A DNA stretch of 64,000 nucleotides from Tubiluchus corallicola (lineage: Eukaryota; Priapulida; Priapulimorpha; Priapulimorphida; Tubiluchidae), in assembly GCA_030141605.1 (NCBI GenBank), contig JAQGDQ010002376.1:232422-296421 (forward strand). Direction: 5' to 3'. The position numbers were made by a program, and so were the translations under genes. Shown in pieces: positions 33,184 through 45,300 of the stretch (positions are counted from its first letter, which is position 1; each line of letters starts with the position of its first letter). A model generated the notes under the pieces. It did no database searches. It was not told the DNA's origin and saw nothing but the letters and a program-made list of their open reading frames with translations.

Positions 33184-34092
33184 GTAAAATTAATTGCGTA
33201 GATGTTTTAATATAGAATTGCTAATAGTAAAAACTGTAAATTACTGCTGTATAATATAAGTTTGAAATTAAAATACTGTCCGTTTTCTCCTGTCGTACTT
33301 AACCCTTGTGTTCCTGGTCATCGTTAGATCTAAATTTATTTCAGATCCTTACTTCATTATTTTGGCATTTGATGGTAGATGTATGTATTACAGCTGATAG
33401 CTTCTCGCATCATATGTAATCGTAAAATGTGTTCACTGACTTCCCTTCTGTCACCCTTAAGTGTTAGTGTATCTTAAACATATTTAACGAAACACATGTA
33501 TAATACATGCATACGATGTTTTGGTTGTTTATTATGTTGCTCACATGATCAACAAAAATAAATATAACTGACAATCACACAGTTTCAAAGACCAAATTAA
33601 ATAAAACAGTATAACGTATTATTAAGCTGTGAAGCAATGCGTTTTGTTGCTGCATGTAGCTAACAAAGGCGCTTGATGAAAAACTGTAAAACTTGTTGTT
33701 TTTTTTGTAGTTCTTTTCTATTTAGTGTTGATTTTTCATTGTGTAAGCAGTTTTTCTCATTAGTTAAGTAAAGTGGGAAGTATGTGTTTGGAAGGTAGAA
33801 TGAAACCTTGAAGAAATTGAAACACATTTTTCCTATACCTAGAGTATTTAAAGATAATTGTTGTTCACAATGCCGCTTCTATACTTGAAAGAGAGTTTGT
33901 TCTTGAATTCAAAAGAACAAGTGCCATCCTTTCGAACACAAGGCTAAATAGTTTCCCACTAATATAGAAAGATTTTTATCTTAGTAACTATGTGTTTATA
34001 TCAGTCTCTTACTTCCTTTTTCAAAGTGTACATAATATGAAATATACAGACACACAGGCATTTATTATATGTAATTTTCTTGTTTTTTGTAG
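33184..34092 (+). other. Probable leader (5' UTR) intron of PSMD1
   Basis: A donor AAAG|GTAAAA at 33183/33184 and an acceptor TTTTTTGTAG at 34092 bracket 909 bases. The second leader exon would be 34093-34132, immediately before the ATG. The TTTTTTGTAG tract is strong; the donor and first exon are inferred. This is the only intron suggested for the gene. Confidence 0.5.
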
Positions 34093-34132
34093 GTTTGCAA
34101 ATAGAATTTTCAGCTAAGTGGACTTTGTCATC

Positions 34133-37100
34133 ATGATCACTTCTGCTGCTGGGATCATTTCATTGCTGGATGAAAAAGAGGCAGACCTGAAGCTCTATGC
34201 CCTCCAGAAGTTGAATATACTCGTTAGTGATTTCTGGGCAGAAATATCCGAAGTGATTACAAAAATAGAAGTGTTGTATGAAGATGATGCTTTTAAACAT
34301 CGAAATTTGGCTGCACTGGTTGCATCCAAAGTTTATTATCATCTCGGGTCTTTTGAAGACTCGTTAACGTACGCACTTGGAGCAGCAGCATTGTTTGATG
34401 TTAATTCATCGTCAGAGTATGTGGAAACAATTATAGCCAAATGTATTGATCACTATACAAAACTACGAGTTCAAAATGCAGAAACAAGTGAACAGGTAGA
34501 AATCGATTCACGGCTAGAGGCTGTTGTCAACAAAATGTTTCAGAGATGCTTTGATGATGGTAAATACAAACAAGCGGTAGGAATTGCCCTGGAAACTCGT
34601 CGTCTTGACGTGTTTCAGGATGCCATAAATAAATCTAACGATGTATCTGGCATGTTATCGTATGCCCTTGGAGTATGCATGACATTGATACCTAATCGCC
34701 ATTTTCGCAACACTGTCTTAAGAGTTCTGGTAGAACTGTACAGTGGTTTGAAAACTCCAGACTATATAAGTGTATGCCAATGTTTGATATTTCTTGATGA
34801 TCCGGTTTCTGTTGCAGAAATATTGACAAAACTTGTGAAGGAAACTGACAACGGGACGCTGCTTGCTTATCAAATTGCTTTTGACTTGTACGAAAGTGCT
34901 ACACAAGAATTTCTCAATCGAGTTCACCAAGCTTTGCGTGGCACTGTAGCGCTGCCTGGATCCGAAGTTGCAACTGAAGACGAGGAAATGGAGACAGATG
35001 AGAAATCCGAGGAACGCAAAGAAACAGTAGATGCTGTTGAAACTGCAGAGACAGAAGAAGATAAAGAAACAAAAAGCCGTTTAGACAAGCTTACTTCCAT
35101 TCTCACCGGAGAAATTTCGATAGGTCTTCATTTGCAGTTTTTGATACGAAATAATAAATCAGATTTGTTAATTTTGAAAAACACAAAAGATGCTGTGCGT
35201 AATTCAGTTTGTCATACAGCGACAGTAATATGCAATTCTTTTATGCATTGTGGTACAACTAGTGATACATTTCTGAGGGACAGTTTAGAGTGGCTAGCAC
35301 GAGCCACGAATTGGGCAAAATTCACTGCAACTGCAAGTTTAGGTGTCATTCACAAGGGTCATGAGAAGGAAGCATTGAGTTTAATGGCAACTTACCTGCC
35401 TAAAGAAACTGGCCCTGGTAGTGCTTATTCTGAAGGGGGTGGATTATATGCACTAGGATTGATTCATGCTAATCATGGAGGTAAAATGATAGACTATTTA
35501 TTAACTCAACTAAAAGAAGCTACAACTGACATGGTTCGCCATGGTGCATGTCTGGGTTTGGGCCTTGCTGCAATGGGCACGGCACGCCAAGATGTCTATG
35601 ATCAGCTGAAGATGAATTTATTGCAAGACGATGCTGTGACTGGTGAGGCCGCTGGGCTAGCTATGGGTATCGTTATGCTTGGCTCAAGGTCACCAACAGC
35701 CATCGAGGACATGGTTTCTTATGCACAAGAAACGCAGCATGAGAAAATTATTCGTGGATTAGCAATTGGAATAGCTTTAGTGATGTACGGGCGTTTAGAA
35801 GAAGCAGATGCTCTTATTGAAAGTCTATCGTTAGATAAAGACCCTATTTTAAGGCGATCAGCCATGTATACAGTAGCCATGGCATACTGTGGAACTGGGA
35901 ATAACAGTGCTATACGAAGATTACTGCATGTCGCGGTTAGTGATGTAAATGATGATGTTCGACGAGCAGCTGTGGAATCTTTAGGATTTTTACTATTTAG
36001 GACTCCAGAACAAGTACCCAATGTAGTCTCTTTGTTGTCAGAATCATACAATCCACATGTAAGATATGGGGCTGCCATAGCATTAGGAATATCTTGTGCA
36101 GGAACAGGCCAGAAAGATGCTATTGCTTTGCTAGAACCCATGGCAAACGATACAGTAAACTACGTTCGACAAGGGGTGCTTATTGCTTCGGCCTTGATTT
36201 TGATCCAGCAGAATGAGGTTACCTGTCCAAAAGTGACATACTTCAGACAACTTTACACCAAAGTCATTAATGATAAACATGATGACGTCATGGCTAAATT
36301 TGGTGCTATATTAGCACAGGGCATACTTGATGCTGGTGGGCGAAATACTACCATTTCTTTACAGTCAAGAACTGGCCACACACACATGACATCTGTTGTG
36401 GGCATGTTAGTGTTCTTGCAGTTCTGGTTTTGGTTTCCTCTTGCACATTTTCTGGCTCTAGCATTTACGCCCACTTGTCTCATTGGTTTGAATGCAAACA
36501 TGGCCATGCCAAAGATTGAGTTCAAATCTGGTGCAAAGCCGTCGACGTATGCTTATCCACCACCTCTAGAAGAAAAGAAAGAAAAAGAGAAGGAGAAAGT
36601 TTCAACAGCAATACTTAGTATTACTGCAAAAGCCAAAAAGAAAGAATTAGAAAGAGAGCGTCATCGCAGCCAAGATAAAATGGAAGTAGATGAACCAAAA
36701 AAAGATGAAGTAGAGAAGGATTCAAAAGAGAAAGATTCAAAACAAAAGGATGCAAAAGAAAAGAAGGGTGCTAAAGCAGAGAGCAAGACCAAGTCGTCCA
36801 GCAAAGAAGCTGCCAACAAAGAAGCCATGACAAGCAAGGAAAGCACAAGTAAGGAGGAAGAAGTAGAAAAACTAGAAGAGAAAAAAGAACCGGAACCCAA
36901 TTTTGAAATGTTGTCAAATCCGGCTCGTGTCATGCGGGCACAGTTGAAAGTAATTAGCATGCCTGAAGGTACAAGGTACAGACCACTGAAACCGGTCTCT
37001 ACCGGAGGAGTGATTATGTTGCGCAATCTAAAAACCGAAGTACCAGAGGAAATTATAGAGGAAGTTGTTGCACATGGACCTAAAGTGGAGCAGGAAGAAG

Positions 37101-37144
37101 CTGAACCAGAACCACCCGAACCTTTTGAATATGACGAGGATTGA
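34133..37144 (+). CDS. PSMD1: 26S proteasome non-ATPase regulatory subunit 1 (Rpn2), intronless CDS, 1003 aa
   Basis: PSMD1/Rpn2 is the large scaffold of the 19S proteasome base, where it helps organise ubiquitin receptors and the ATPase ring. The frame from ATG 34133 to TGA 37142-37144 is uninterrupted. The start is chosen because [14 protein letters not shown] matches the family N-terminus exactly; a longer frame from GTG at 34118 has no support. The N-terminal helical part runs to about residue 270. An acidic, poorly conserved insert follows at about 285-325. The proteasome/cyclosome (PC) repeat torus comes next ([50 protein letters not shown]). After it come a WFWFPLAHF segment, a Lys/Glu-rich linker (about 810-925, longer than in human, which explains 1003 versus about 953 aa), and the conserved tail [13 protein letters not shown]. 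There is no frameshift or premature stop. Confidence 0.97.
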   Translation: MITSAAGIISLLDEKEADLKLYALQKLNILVSDFWAEISEVITKIEVLYEDDAFKHRNLAALVASKVYYHLGSFEDSLTYALGAAALFDVNSSSEYVETIIAKCIDHYTKLRVQNAETSEQVEIDSRLEAVVNKMFQRCFDDGKYKQAVGIALETRRLDVFQDAINKSNDVSGMLSYALGVCMTLIPNRHFRNTVLRVLVELYSGLKTPDYISVCQCLIFLDDPVSVAEILTKLVKETDNGTLLAYQIAFDLYESATQEFLNRVHQALRGTVALPGSEVATEDEEMETDEKSEERKETVDAVETAETEEDKETKSRLDKLTSILTGEISIGLHLQFLIRNNKSDLLILKNTKDAVRNSVCHTATVICNSFMHCGTTSDTFLRDSLEWLARATNWAKFTATASLGVIHKGHEKEALSLMATYLPKETGPGSAYSEGGGLYALGLIHANHGGKMIDYLLTQLKEATTDMVRHGACLGLGLAAMGTARQDVYDQLKMNLLQDDAVTGEAAGLAMGIVMLGSRSPTAIEDMVSYAQETQHEKIIRGLAIGIALVMYGRLEEADALIESLSLDKDPILRRSAMYTVAMAYCGTGNNSAIRRLLHVAVSDVNDDVRRAAVESLGFLLFRTPEQVPNVVSLLSESYNPHVRYGAAIALGISCAGTGQKDAIALLEPMANDTVNYVRQGVLIASALILIQQNEVTCPKVTYFRQLYTKVINDKHDDVMAKFGAILAQGILDAGGRNTTISLQSRTGHTHMTSVVGMLVFLQFWFWFPLAHFLALAFTPTCLIGLNANMAMPKIEFKSGAKPSTYAYPPPLEEKKEKEKEKVSTAILSITAKAKKKELERERHRSQDKMEVDEPKKDEVEKDSKEKDSKQKDAKEKKGAKAESKTKSSSKEAANKEAMTSKESTSKEEEVEKLEEKKEPEPNFEMLSNPARVMRAQLKVISMPEGTRYRPLKPVSTGGVIMLRNLKTEVPEEIIEEVVAHGPKVEQEEAEPEPPEPFEYDED

Positions 37145-39334
37145 TATGTATGTTTTGCAAGTTCTAGGGTAGTAACCCAATGTGAAAGCTGTTTCTCCAT
37201 TAACTTAGCCCATTTTTTAAATTTTGTCTCTAATTTATATTGCTTGCTGTTTTTTTTCTCAAATTTATGCCTTAAGGTCAAAAATTGCATTGTTATCAAA
37301 TAAGAATCTTTTGTGTATAAAGCTAATTGCAAACATTTTTCGCTTTTCATTTCTGATTCTAGGCGTACTTTTTTGAACATCATTAGTTTTTTAGAGACTT
37401 GCAACTAATGCAAGGTTTAACCCATAAGACACATTGTTTACAGCTTATTGCATAGAAAAAGCATTTATATCCCAATCTGCATATTTCGAAAAATGTAAGA
37501 TAAAAACATGAATGCGCAAATTATTAATCTTTACAGTGCAAGTGCCATGATTAACAGGAAAAATCAAATCTGTTTCTAATTTCTTATATCCCTTAGTGGC
37601 ATTTATGCAGGATGTGACATCACACGGAGAAAGGCTAGTGACCTATCAAACTTTATGAGCCCACAATCAGTTAACCTTTTCGCAATTTTATCGTGTACAT
37701 GCGCAGCTGCTGTACCTACTAAAACTACTTAATTTACTTTGTGTGGACTACTTAATTTTTTGTTAGTCTGATCTACTAACAGCAACTACTATTAATTTAC
37801 TAGCAGGATCTTGCTTGGAAACAAACAAAGAAAAAACAAACTAAGGTTAACTGTTAAAATTGTTACCTCTTCACGAATCCTTAGAGCTGCGAAAAAGTAT
37901 AAACGTACAAAGTATAATTTTTACGTCTGCAGGTATAATGCAAGGAATTAGTGGAATGGGTAGTAAGAGTGAAAAGTGATTTAAAAGAATCAATGCACAC
38001 TTTTTTCAATAACAAGACTTTATTTACATAAAAATAAGCAAAGTATCAAAGTGAAAATAAAACAAACACACACATCAACAAAATTATACAGAAAGTTTTA
38101 GCATAAACTAAAGAATTATCACTTACGTAATAATTTTGGCCACTTGCCAACTTCAACAACTAAACTAAAACAAAAAAAATATCACACAAGCAAAACAGCT
38201 TTATCCTCAGTGCCATATTTTCAAATTTGTCATCGGGGGAGGGGGTTATGCACTGCTCTAATGCTACATTGAAGATGTTTATTTTAAAGTTGCCAAATAA
38301 AACTGAAAATACTAAGTAAATATGCCAAAGTGATCTTTCGGGAATTACTCGTTTGTTTAAGAGCATAAACGAATAAGTAAAAATTAAACTAAAAAACGTG
38401 ACGAAATAAGTTGCCAAGGCCTACACAAAATCTAGAAGCCACTATATACATGAACATTTGTACAACAGGATTGGTGCAAAAACTTACCACTGGATATTTA
38501 TGCGCATGATCTGACATGACTGTAACCATCATGCCTCTAGCTATTAGACATTAATGGAGATTATCATCAATTACTGAATCAAGTGACTATCTCTCCTAAA
38601 AAGTTAAGAGTCAGGGACATTTGTCCCTCGACCAAAGAAAACTGTTAGCTCACTTATATTTTCTGATGTCATCTACCATGCCACCATCTATATTTCATTA
38701 GCAATACTGTAAAATGATAATCAATATGGGGCTTTTCAGTTTCCTAACGCGAACATTATAGCCATTTGCTTCTCGATGTCGCACTATACGAGTGAAAGAC
38801 GATCGAACACAGTAGACTATCCATTAAGAAAGACTAGGAGACGTGCACACAGTACAACTCCATTGGTTACGTTATACTCCACATCACTTTGATTCCCAGA
38901 TATTTTTAGAGAAAAGCACAAATTGCAAGATTGTGGCACAAGAACAGCTAAAATAATAATGACAGACTCACAATTACACAGTTAAAGAAAATGCTAATAA
39001 AATTTTAAGAGAGCATGTCACTACATACTTTAAGAGCAAAGTTGGGTTGATACATCAGCTGTAAGACTTTGATAAAGATGATAAGAAGCACATTTTTTGC
39101 AAAAGCCTGAGGTAAAGGATCACTACAAACTTAGTACTTGTGCCACAGTAATGCAAGAAAATTCCTAAAGTTCGATTATTTGAAAACGTTAATGCAATTA
39201 TGCTTAGGCTTAGTCGGAGTTCATTAATACTGTTCGGACTCTCTACGCCAATCATTGCACTCTTCTCGCAAATTACACAAGTGGAAATCTTGGTCCCGTA
39301 CGTGTGACAATTTTCTATGATGACTCGAGTACAC
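37145..39334. other. Region between convergent PSMD1 and FBXW7 (mainly 3' UTRs)
   Basis: No exon is recognised. The left part should be the PSMD1 3' UTR and the right part the FBXW7 3' UTR. No mobile element is evident. Confidence 0.5.
38019..38024 (-). terminator. Candidate polyadenylation signal for FBXW7
   Basis: TTTATT on the plus strand reads AATAAA on the minus strand, 1.3 kb past the FBXW7 stop. It is plausible for a long 3' UTR, but other variants could be used. Confidence 0.25.
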
Positions 39335-42300
39335 TTATTTAACATCAGCATCAAAATCTTGCACTAATAACTTTGTTTCTTCTGTACCATTTCTTGACCC
39401 AACAGCACAGACTAATTTCGTTTGACTTGCTCTGAAACAAAAATAAGTTGCTATCAACTAACGTCAAACAAAATAATAGTCCTGTTTCTAGTACAGCTAT
39501 AACGATACAATACTTATGATACATCTGAGTTAACATTTGCAGCCTTTATAAAAGATTAGATGAAGTTGTTGACAATGAAGGTTAAAATAATTCAATTAAC
39601 TGCTTGATTTTTATTCATTACTTGTGTAATGAGTAAGCTATTGTTTGCATAGAAAGCCAAGAAAACGTAAAACATGTCAATACTTTGAGTTTAAAAGGTG
39701 TTTGTGCATTTTCTGGCTCACGTTTGCCATTTCACAAGCTTATACGCAACAATGTAATTAGCCTACTACTGCTTTGGCTGCTAGCAATGCTTGTGTCAAG
39801 CCAACAACTTTTCAATGTACTCATTGATACGTTCTACAGCTACAGCTTCAATTACTTCACGTCAACTTTTATTAGCATACGATTGCCATGTTACGAGTGC
39901 ACTTCAAGATTCAACTTTAACTAAAACATTAGCTTTTTGAATGTGCCTAATATTAGCAATAAGGAGTCGGAAACATATTGTCTTGTCTAGACAGGCTGTG
40001 TTGTCTTGGCTAACAAACAAGAACTGATAACACAGTAAAAGTTTACTATCACCTAGTATTTTATTATGTTTACATAATTGAACTACATTAAAGTCGTGTT
40101 CAAAGTGCTTACTTATTAATTCTATAGCCACTACACTCCTATTTAGGGTTCAAACAATGTTTGTCATTTTTTATACTACTCTGTACTATTTCAATTCATG
40201 TTTAAAACTATATTTTTTGCAATGAATTATTGTCATTTCCAGGAATAAAAAATCTCATACAAGACCATATATTAAAAGTATAATTGCTATTATCAACTTG
40301 TTCTGCATATATCGCATCACACATATTTTGGGAGTCAATCTTAGTATGTTGTTTTTGTAATTTTCAGTTAGCTTACCTTATCCTCCACACAACACCACCA
40401 CTGCCACCACTATCTAAAGACACCAGATTTCGCAGGAATTCACCAGTCTTCAAATCCCACAGTTTTACGGTACCATCATCAGAAGACGTGATAACAAACT
40501 TGCTATTAAACTGCAAACAAGTGACCGCACTCTGATGTTTGTTGGGGCCTGAAAAGTGTTTACACATCTTGAATGTTATATTATCAATCAAGCAAGTGTG
40601 ACAGTCACAAAAGAATGTAGAATATAACTTGCCCCAGATAGAGGAAGATTAAGCAGATTGCTATCTAGGCTAACTATGTGCCTAAGTCAAACAAAAAATA
40701 CTGAGATTGTTTAATACAGAATATAAAAAGAAAAACATAACATGAACTTTTTGATAGAAAGAACACAGAATTATTAAATTCATAATTCAAATATCATCTG
40801 CGATTCGAGTCTAGACTCCAGAATCACTGCCAATTTCTTTAGATATATTACTCAAGTTTGGTATTAAAAATTCAATGAATTTCAGCTTGCCCCACCTTTA
40901 ACTGGCAAACTACAGTAGCTGAACATAGTAGTAAATAGTGGTAAAGTACTACAGTAGCAAGTAGTAATAGCAGCAGCACCAGTAGAAACCAGTAGTAGAA
41001 CACATTAAGGTAAGAGACCTAGTTTACCTGTTAATGTTTGCAAGCATTGCCCTGTCACGATGTCCCACACTTTGACTGTCGAATCAGCATTCCCCGACAC
41101 AAGTATGTTGTCCTTGAGCTCCATGCCACTAGTTAACGACTGATGTCCCATCAGCGTGTGTAAACAGTTACCCGTTTCAATGTCCCAAACACGTATCGAT
41201 GTATCCAGTGAACCGCTGACTACGTGAATGCCATCAAACTAAAATGTAAACATCAATCAATGATGTGAGAGACAAGAATAATTTACATAAACATTAAAAT
41301 ACGATACCAGTAGTACTAACAGATGCCATGTACTGTACTCCTATTCTTGTAATGGATGCATTCGTGTGCAGTGAAAACAAAGCGAAGAATTAGTTAACAA
41401 AGTACTTTTAAAATTACACTGATATAATAAAGATAATAACTGCAACTACCTAAATTTCCCAGGATTTCAATGTTATGTGATGAGAGAAAGTGGTACTGAG
41501 TGGGAGATTTTGTTTTTGTGTTTTGACCATTTACAACAGATGAAATACACCATTGCAGACTCCTGTTTCTGGCAAGATGCGACTTGACAACATATAAATT
41601 GTTAACAGTTAAAAGTACATAGTTACATAAAATTAATTTTTTACATGAAATTCATTTTTTTTCAAATTATGAAGTTAAAGTCAATGGCTCTTAATTTGTA
41701 ATTTATTTTGTTATATTAGCTGTAAAAGACATTTGCTTACTCGATTCTTGCTACTATTACGATCGATTTTTTAAAAATGCCATACCTGTAAGGAATAGAC
41801 ACGATTCGTATGTCCGGTCAACGTGTGTAGGCACTCTTCCGAATCCGGATTCCAAACTTTAACAGTGTAATCATACGCCCCACTAACAACCCTCTTGCCA
41901 TCATACTGGACGCATCGGACAGCAGCAACGTGACCCATCAGCACGTGCAAACACTCACCACTGTCAACGTCCCAGACTCTAAGTGTTGCATCCCGTGATC
42001 CACTCACTACTCTGAAATGCAGAAAGATATAACATATTGAATGCATTTGGAAAATGATAATATAATGCCATACACACTGAAAAGCAATAAAAATCTGAAC
42101 ACCTGCTTTCTCTAGATCTAGAATCTGGGTTACTGAACATTAAATTAACATAATAGTCAAACCTCTTTACACCGCCTACTTTGAGAATGCAAAAACGTTA
42201 TAGCGAGTCTGGCATTATAACAAGGTGCATTCATGCATACGTATTTATGCAAATACGGATATTTTGTTTTACTAAAATTTGGGTCCTGAGGGAGGTTGGC

Positions 42301-45300
42301 ATTACAAAAGGAGCGTTACTCCTTTTGTAATGCCAAACGAGGTTTGACTGTAAAAGTCACTGGGTAGATTAAAAGTACATTAAAAACTGAAAAAAGCTTA
42401 CTTATTCCCATGTAGATGCATGCATCGTACAGTTGACGTGTGCCCGTACAGAGTGTGCGTACACTGTCCAGTGTCGGCATTCCAAACCTTTAGTGTGCGG
42501 TCAGTTGAACCACTGATTATAATGTTACCCGACATCTGTGATGACCAAACACCGCCAGTGTGACCAACAAGTGTGCGTAAACACTAGAAAAAGTTGGATG
42601 TTGTATTATGTTGTTACAACTATTAAATTAAAACAGGCTTTCCTAATTTGTTACACAAAAGTTTTTGAACTTTGCTTCATAGGTCTGTATGTACAACGGA
42701 CACAATGAAACTGTAGGCAAAAGTGTGACTTAGCATTTTGTTTGTTATTCTATACATTGTTGTATGTTTACATTTGTATTGATGGAACATTTATGAAACA
42801 ATAAATAAGATATGTGTCCAAAGAAACTTCGCTTACCTTTCCGGTGGTTGCTGACCACACCTTGAGCGTGTTGTCATCCGATCCGCTGACAACCCGGTTA
42901 CCTGAGAACTGCAGACAGGTGATAACATGATCATCGTGTCCCTTCAACACCTAGAAAAGCACAAATATTTTTCCAATATTAAATAAAAAAATCTTTAGTT
43001 TTGCTTACCAAAACATATGGGCAGGATAGAAACTGAAATGTAGAATATCGTAATAGAATAAACTGACAACTCAAGGTTTTTTTGTAAGGCAAACATAACC
43101 GAAACTGAGCCCTAATTTAAACCTGGACTTTTGGATTCTAAATCCAATGCCAAGATAAGAAATTGAAATAGCCAGAACTAACTTTAGACTACAAGTCCAA
43201 TATCAGCTAGGTTCGTTCTCAGCTTTTCACATTTTTTTATTTGAACAAGTCTGGTTAAAAAAATCTCAACTAATAGCTCATACCATTATTAAGTGACAAT
43301 GTTATAAAAATTTAAAGATTATAAATAACAGCGCACGTTCTTAACTTATACCTTGGGCGTGCGAATTTGACCGACTCGCCAATTCATTTCAATCTGATGC
43401 TGTCGCATGTAAGCACTTTTCCAAGGACTTCGATGAGTGCCAGAGACTAATCTTCGTTTCCTAGATAAAAACAAAGCAAGGAAATCTGTAAAAAAAAACG
43501 ACCTGAGACAAATGAAATATTTGCGACAGAATTTCTTCATCAAGATGGATATAAAAATCAAGACTTAGACAACTTAATTCTCCGCACCAATTTAAAAGCT
43601 TAAAGGAAGTATTATCTATCAACATAAAAACTGGAACAATAAATGAAAGATGAAAATAAAACAGCAAAATACTTTTGAAATTTTATGCACACAATTGATA
43701 AGAACATCTCATAGTTCTAAGAGTTTCAGGACAAAATCGCATTCTAAAAATATCTCTGTCGTTGGGTATACACTTTTGTTTGCTCTACTAAAGAGTCCCA
43801 TGAAGCAGGTATGCTCTACTTAGAATAGTTTAAATGGTTTCAGGTGTTTGAGCTAATACAGTAGAAAATGACAACCCCATTATTAGCAGTTTCATTTACG
43901 GAAAGGGGTGACAAGAGATTACTAACACAAGTGTAATGTTCAGTGGATGCACGTGCATGTAATATGTAAGTTTTACTGTAATATGTAATATGCAAGTATA
44001 ACAGGCTATGCCATCACAAACACCGTGACAAAACAAGATTCTAATGTATATGAAATTCAAGAAACTAGGCGCAAGGCAAAAATTTTGCCACAAGCGCAAT
44101 GTAAAAGTGAATGATTGGAAGTCAATCGAGTTTGACTGAAACCATGCTGTCACTAGCTTATTTTTAATAGCAAACATTCTTAATCATGTTTCTATGCTTC
44201 ATTCGTATAAGAACAAAAAGCCAATGTCGTGCTCTGTATAAAACTGCATACATACTTGTTAAACACGACTGCCTCGTCTATTCCAGCTTCTCGGCACTTC
44301 TCTCGCCAAAGTAGATTATCCTCGGCTAACACACGCCAATAACGACATGTCTGAGCCGCATGTAAAAGTGACCGAGGCTCCAAAAACGACAACACGTACA
44401 GGGCAAGCTAAAAAGGTCAACATTATGTTATGCATTAATTTCACTCTGTATCATTATCTATTAACTATTACTGATCTATTAATTATTACTGACTGTAAGC
44501 AGTTAGTTTTTCAACAGCAAACACAACTTATCTAAGCATAATAGTCTTATAATTTTCCAAAGTTCAAAAAAATTTAAGCAATTTTGGAAAAATGGCCCGC
44601 AGGCATTAAATTTTATATGAAAATGAATGAATGAATGTCTCTGTCGTGAGTGTAAAACTTAAATGAGCCATGGTCAATAAATTGCGACAGCAAATTGCAG
44701 ACTATTTTTCTAAAACGAACCAGAAAGTTTACAAAAAAGCTAAAACAAAAGAATATTTACACGGTTTTCCTCTCTCGTTCAAATGACTAATTATGATGCA
44801 TTAGGTGAAATTGCAATGCACAAATGCTGGTCATTTCCAAGTTTTTTTTAAATATTAGGAGTACACAATAATTAACATTAGCAACTACAAATAGTGCATG
44901 AAAAACTATTAGCTTAGAGCAGTGGTTCTTAACCTGGATTCGATCGAACCCTAGGGGTTCGGTGAGTCGATCTCAGGGGTTCAGCAGAGTGGCCAAGGTG
45001 AAGCCATGCATATCTGAACTGGTCTCTCAAAGGCAACAGCAGAAGTCACACTGATTTGCAGGTATGTAATTTGTTGTGAGTTTATGCATTGTGTTGGTTT
45101 TGTTCTTTGAATAAGGTGATGTTCATGCACGGCTCATTTTGTGTACCAGTAAAAAACATATCTATGTCTTGAATTTGAAAAAAATCATATTTTATTTTTC
45201 ACTAAAGAAGGGTTCGGTGAATGCGCATATGAAACTGGTGGGGTTCGGTACCTCCAACAAGGTTAAGAACCACTGGCTTAGAGGCATACCAACTCCTGTT

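Noticed and set aside
35719-36525. Minus-strand frames opposite the PSMD1 PC repeats
   Set aside because: Shadow frames of a strongly conserved sense-strand gene with no recognisable motif of their own.
36661-37404. Long minus-strand open frame opposite the 3' end of PSMD1
   Set aside because: It is the antisense of the Lys/Glu-rich linker, giving Ser/Leu/Phe-rich text. No splice or start context; PSMD1 on the plus strand explains the open frame.
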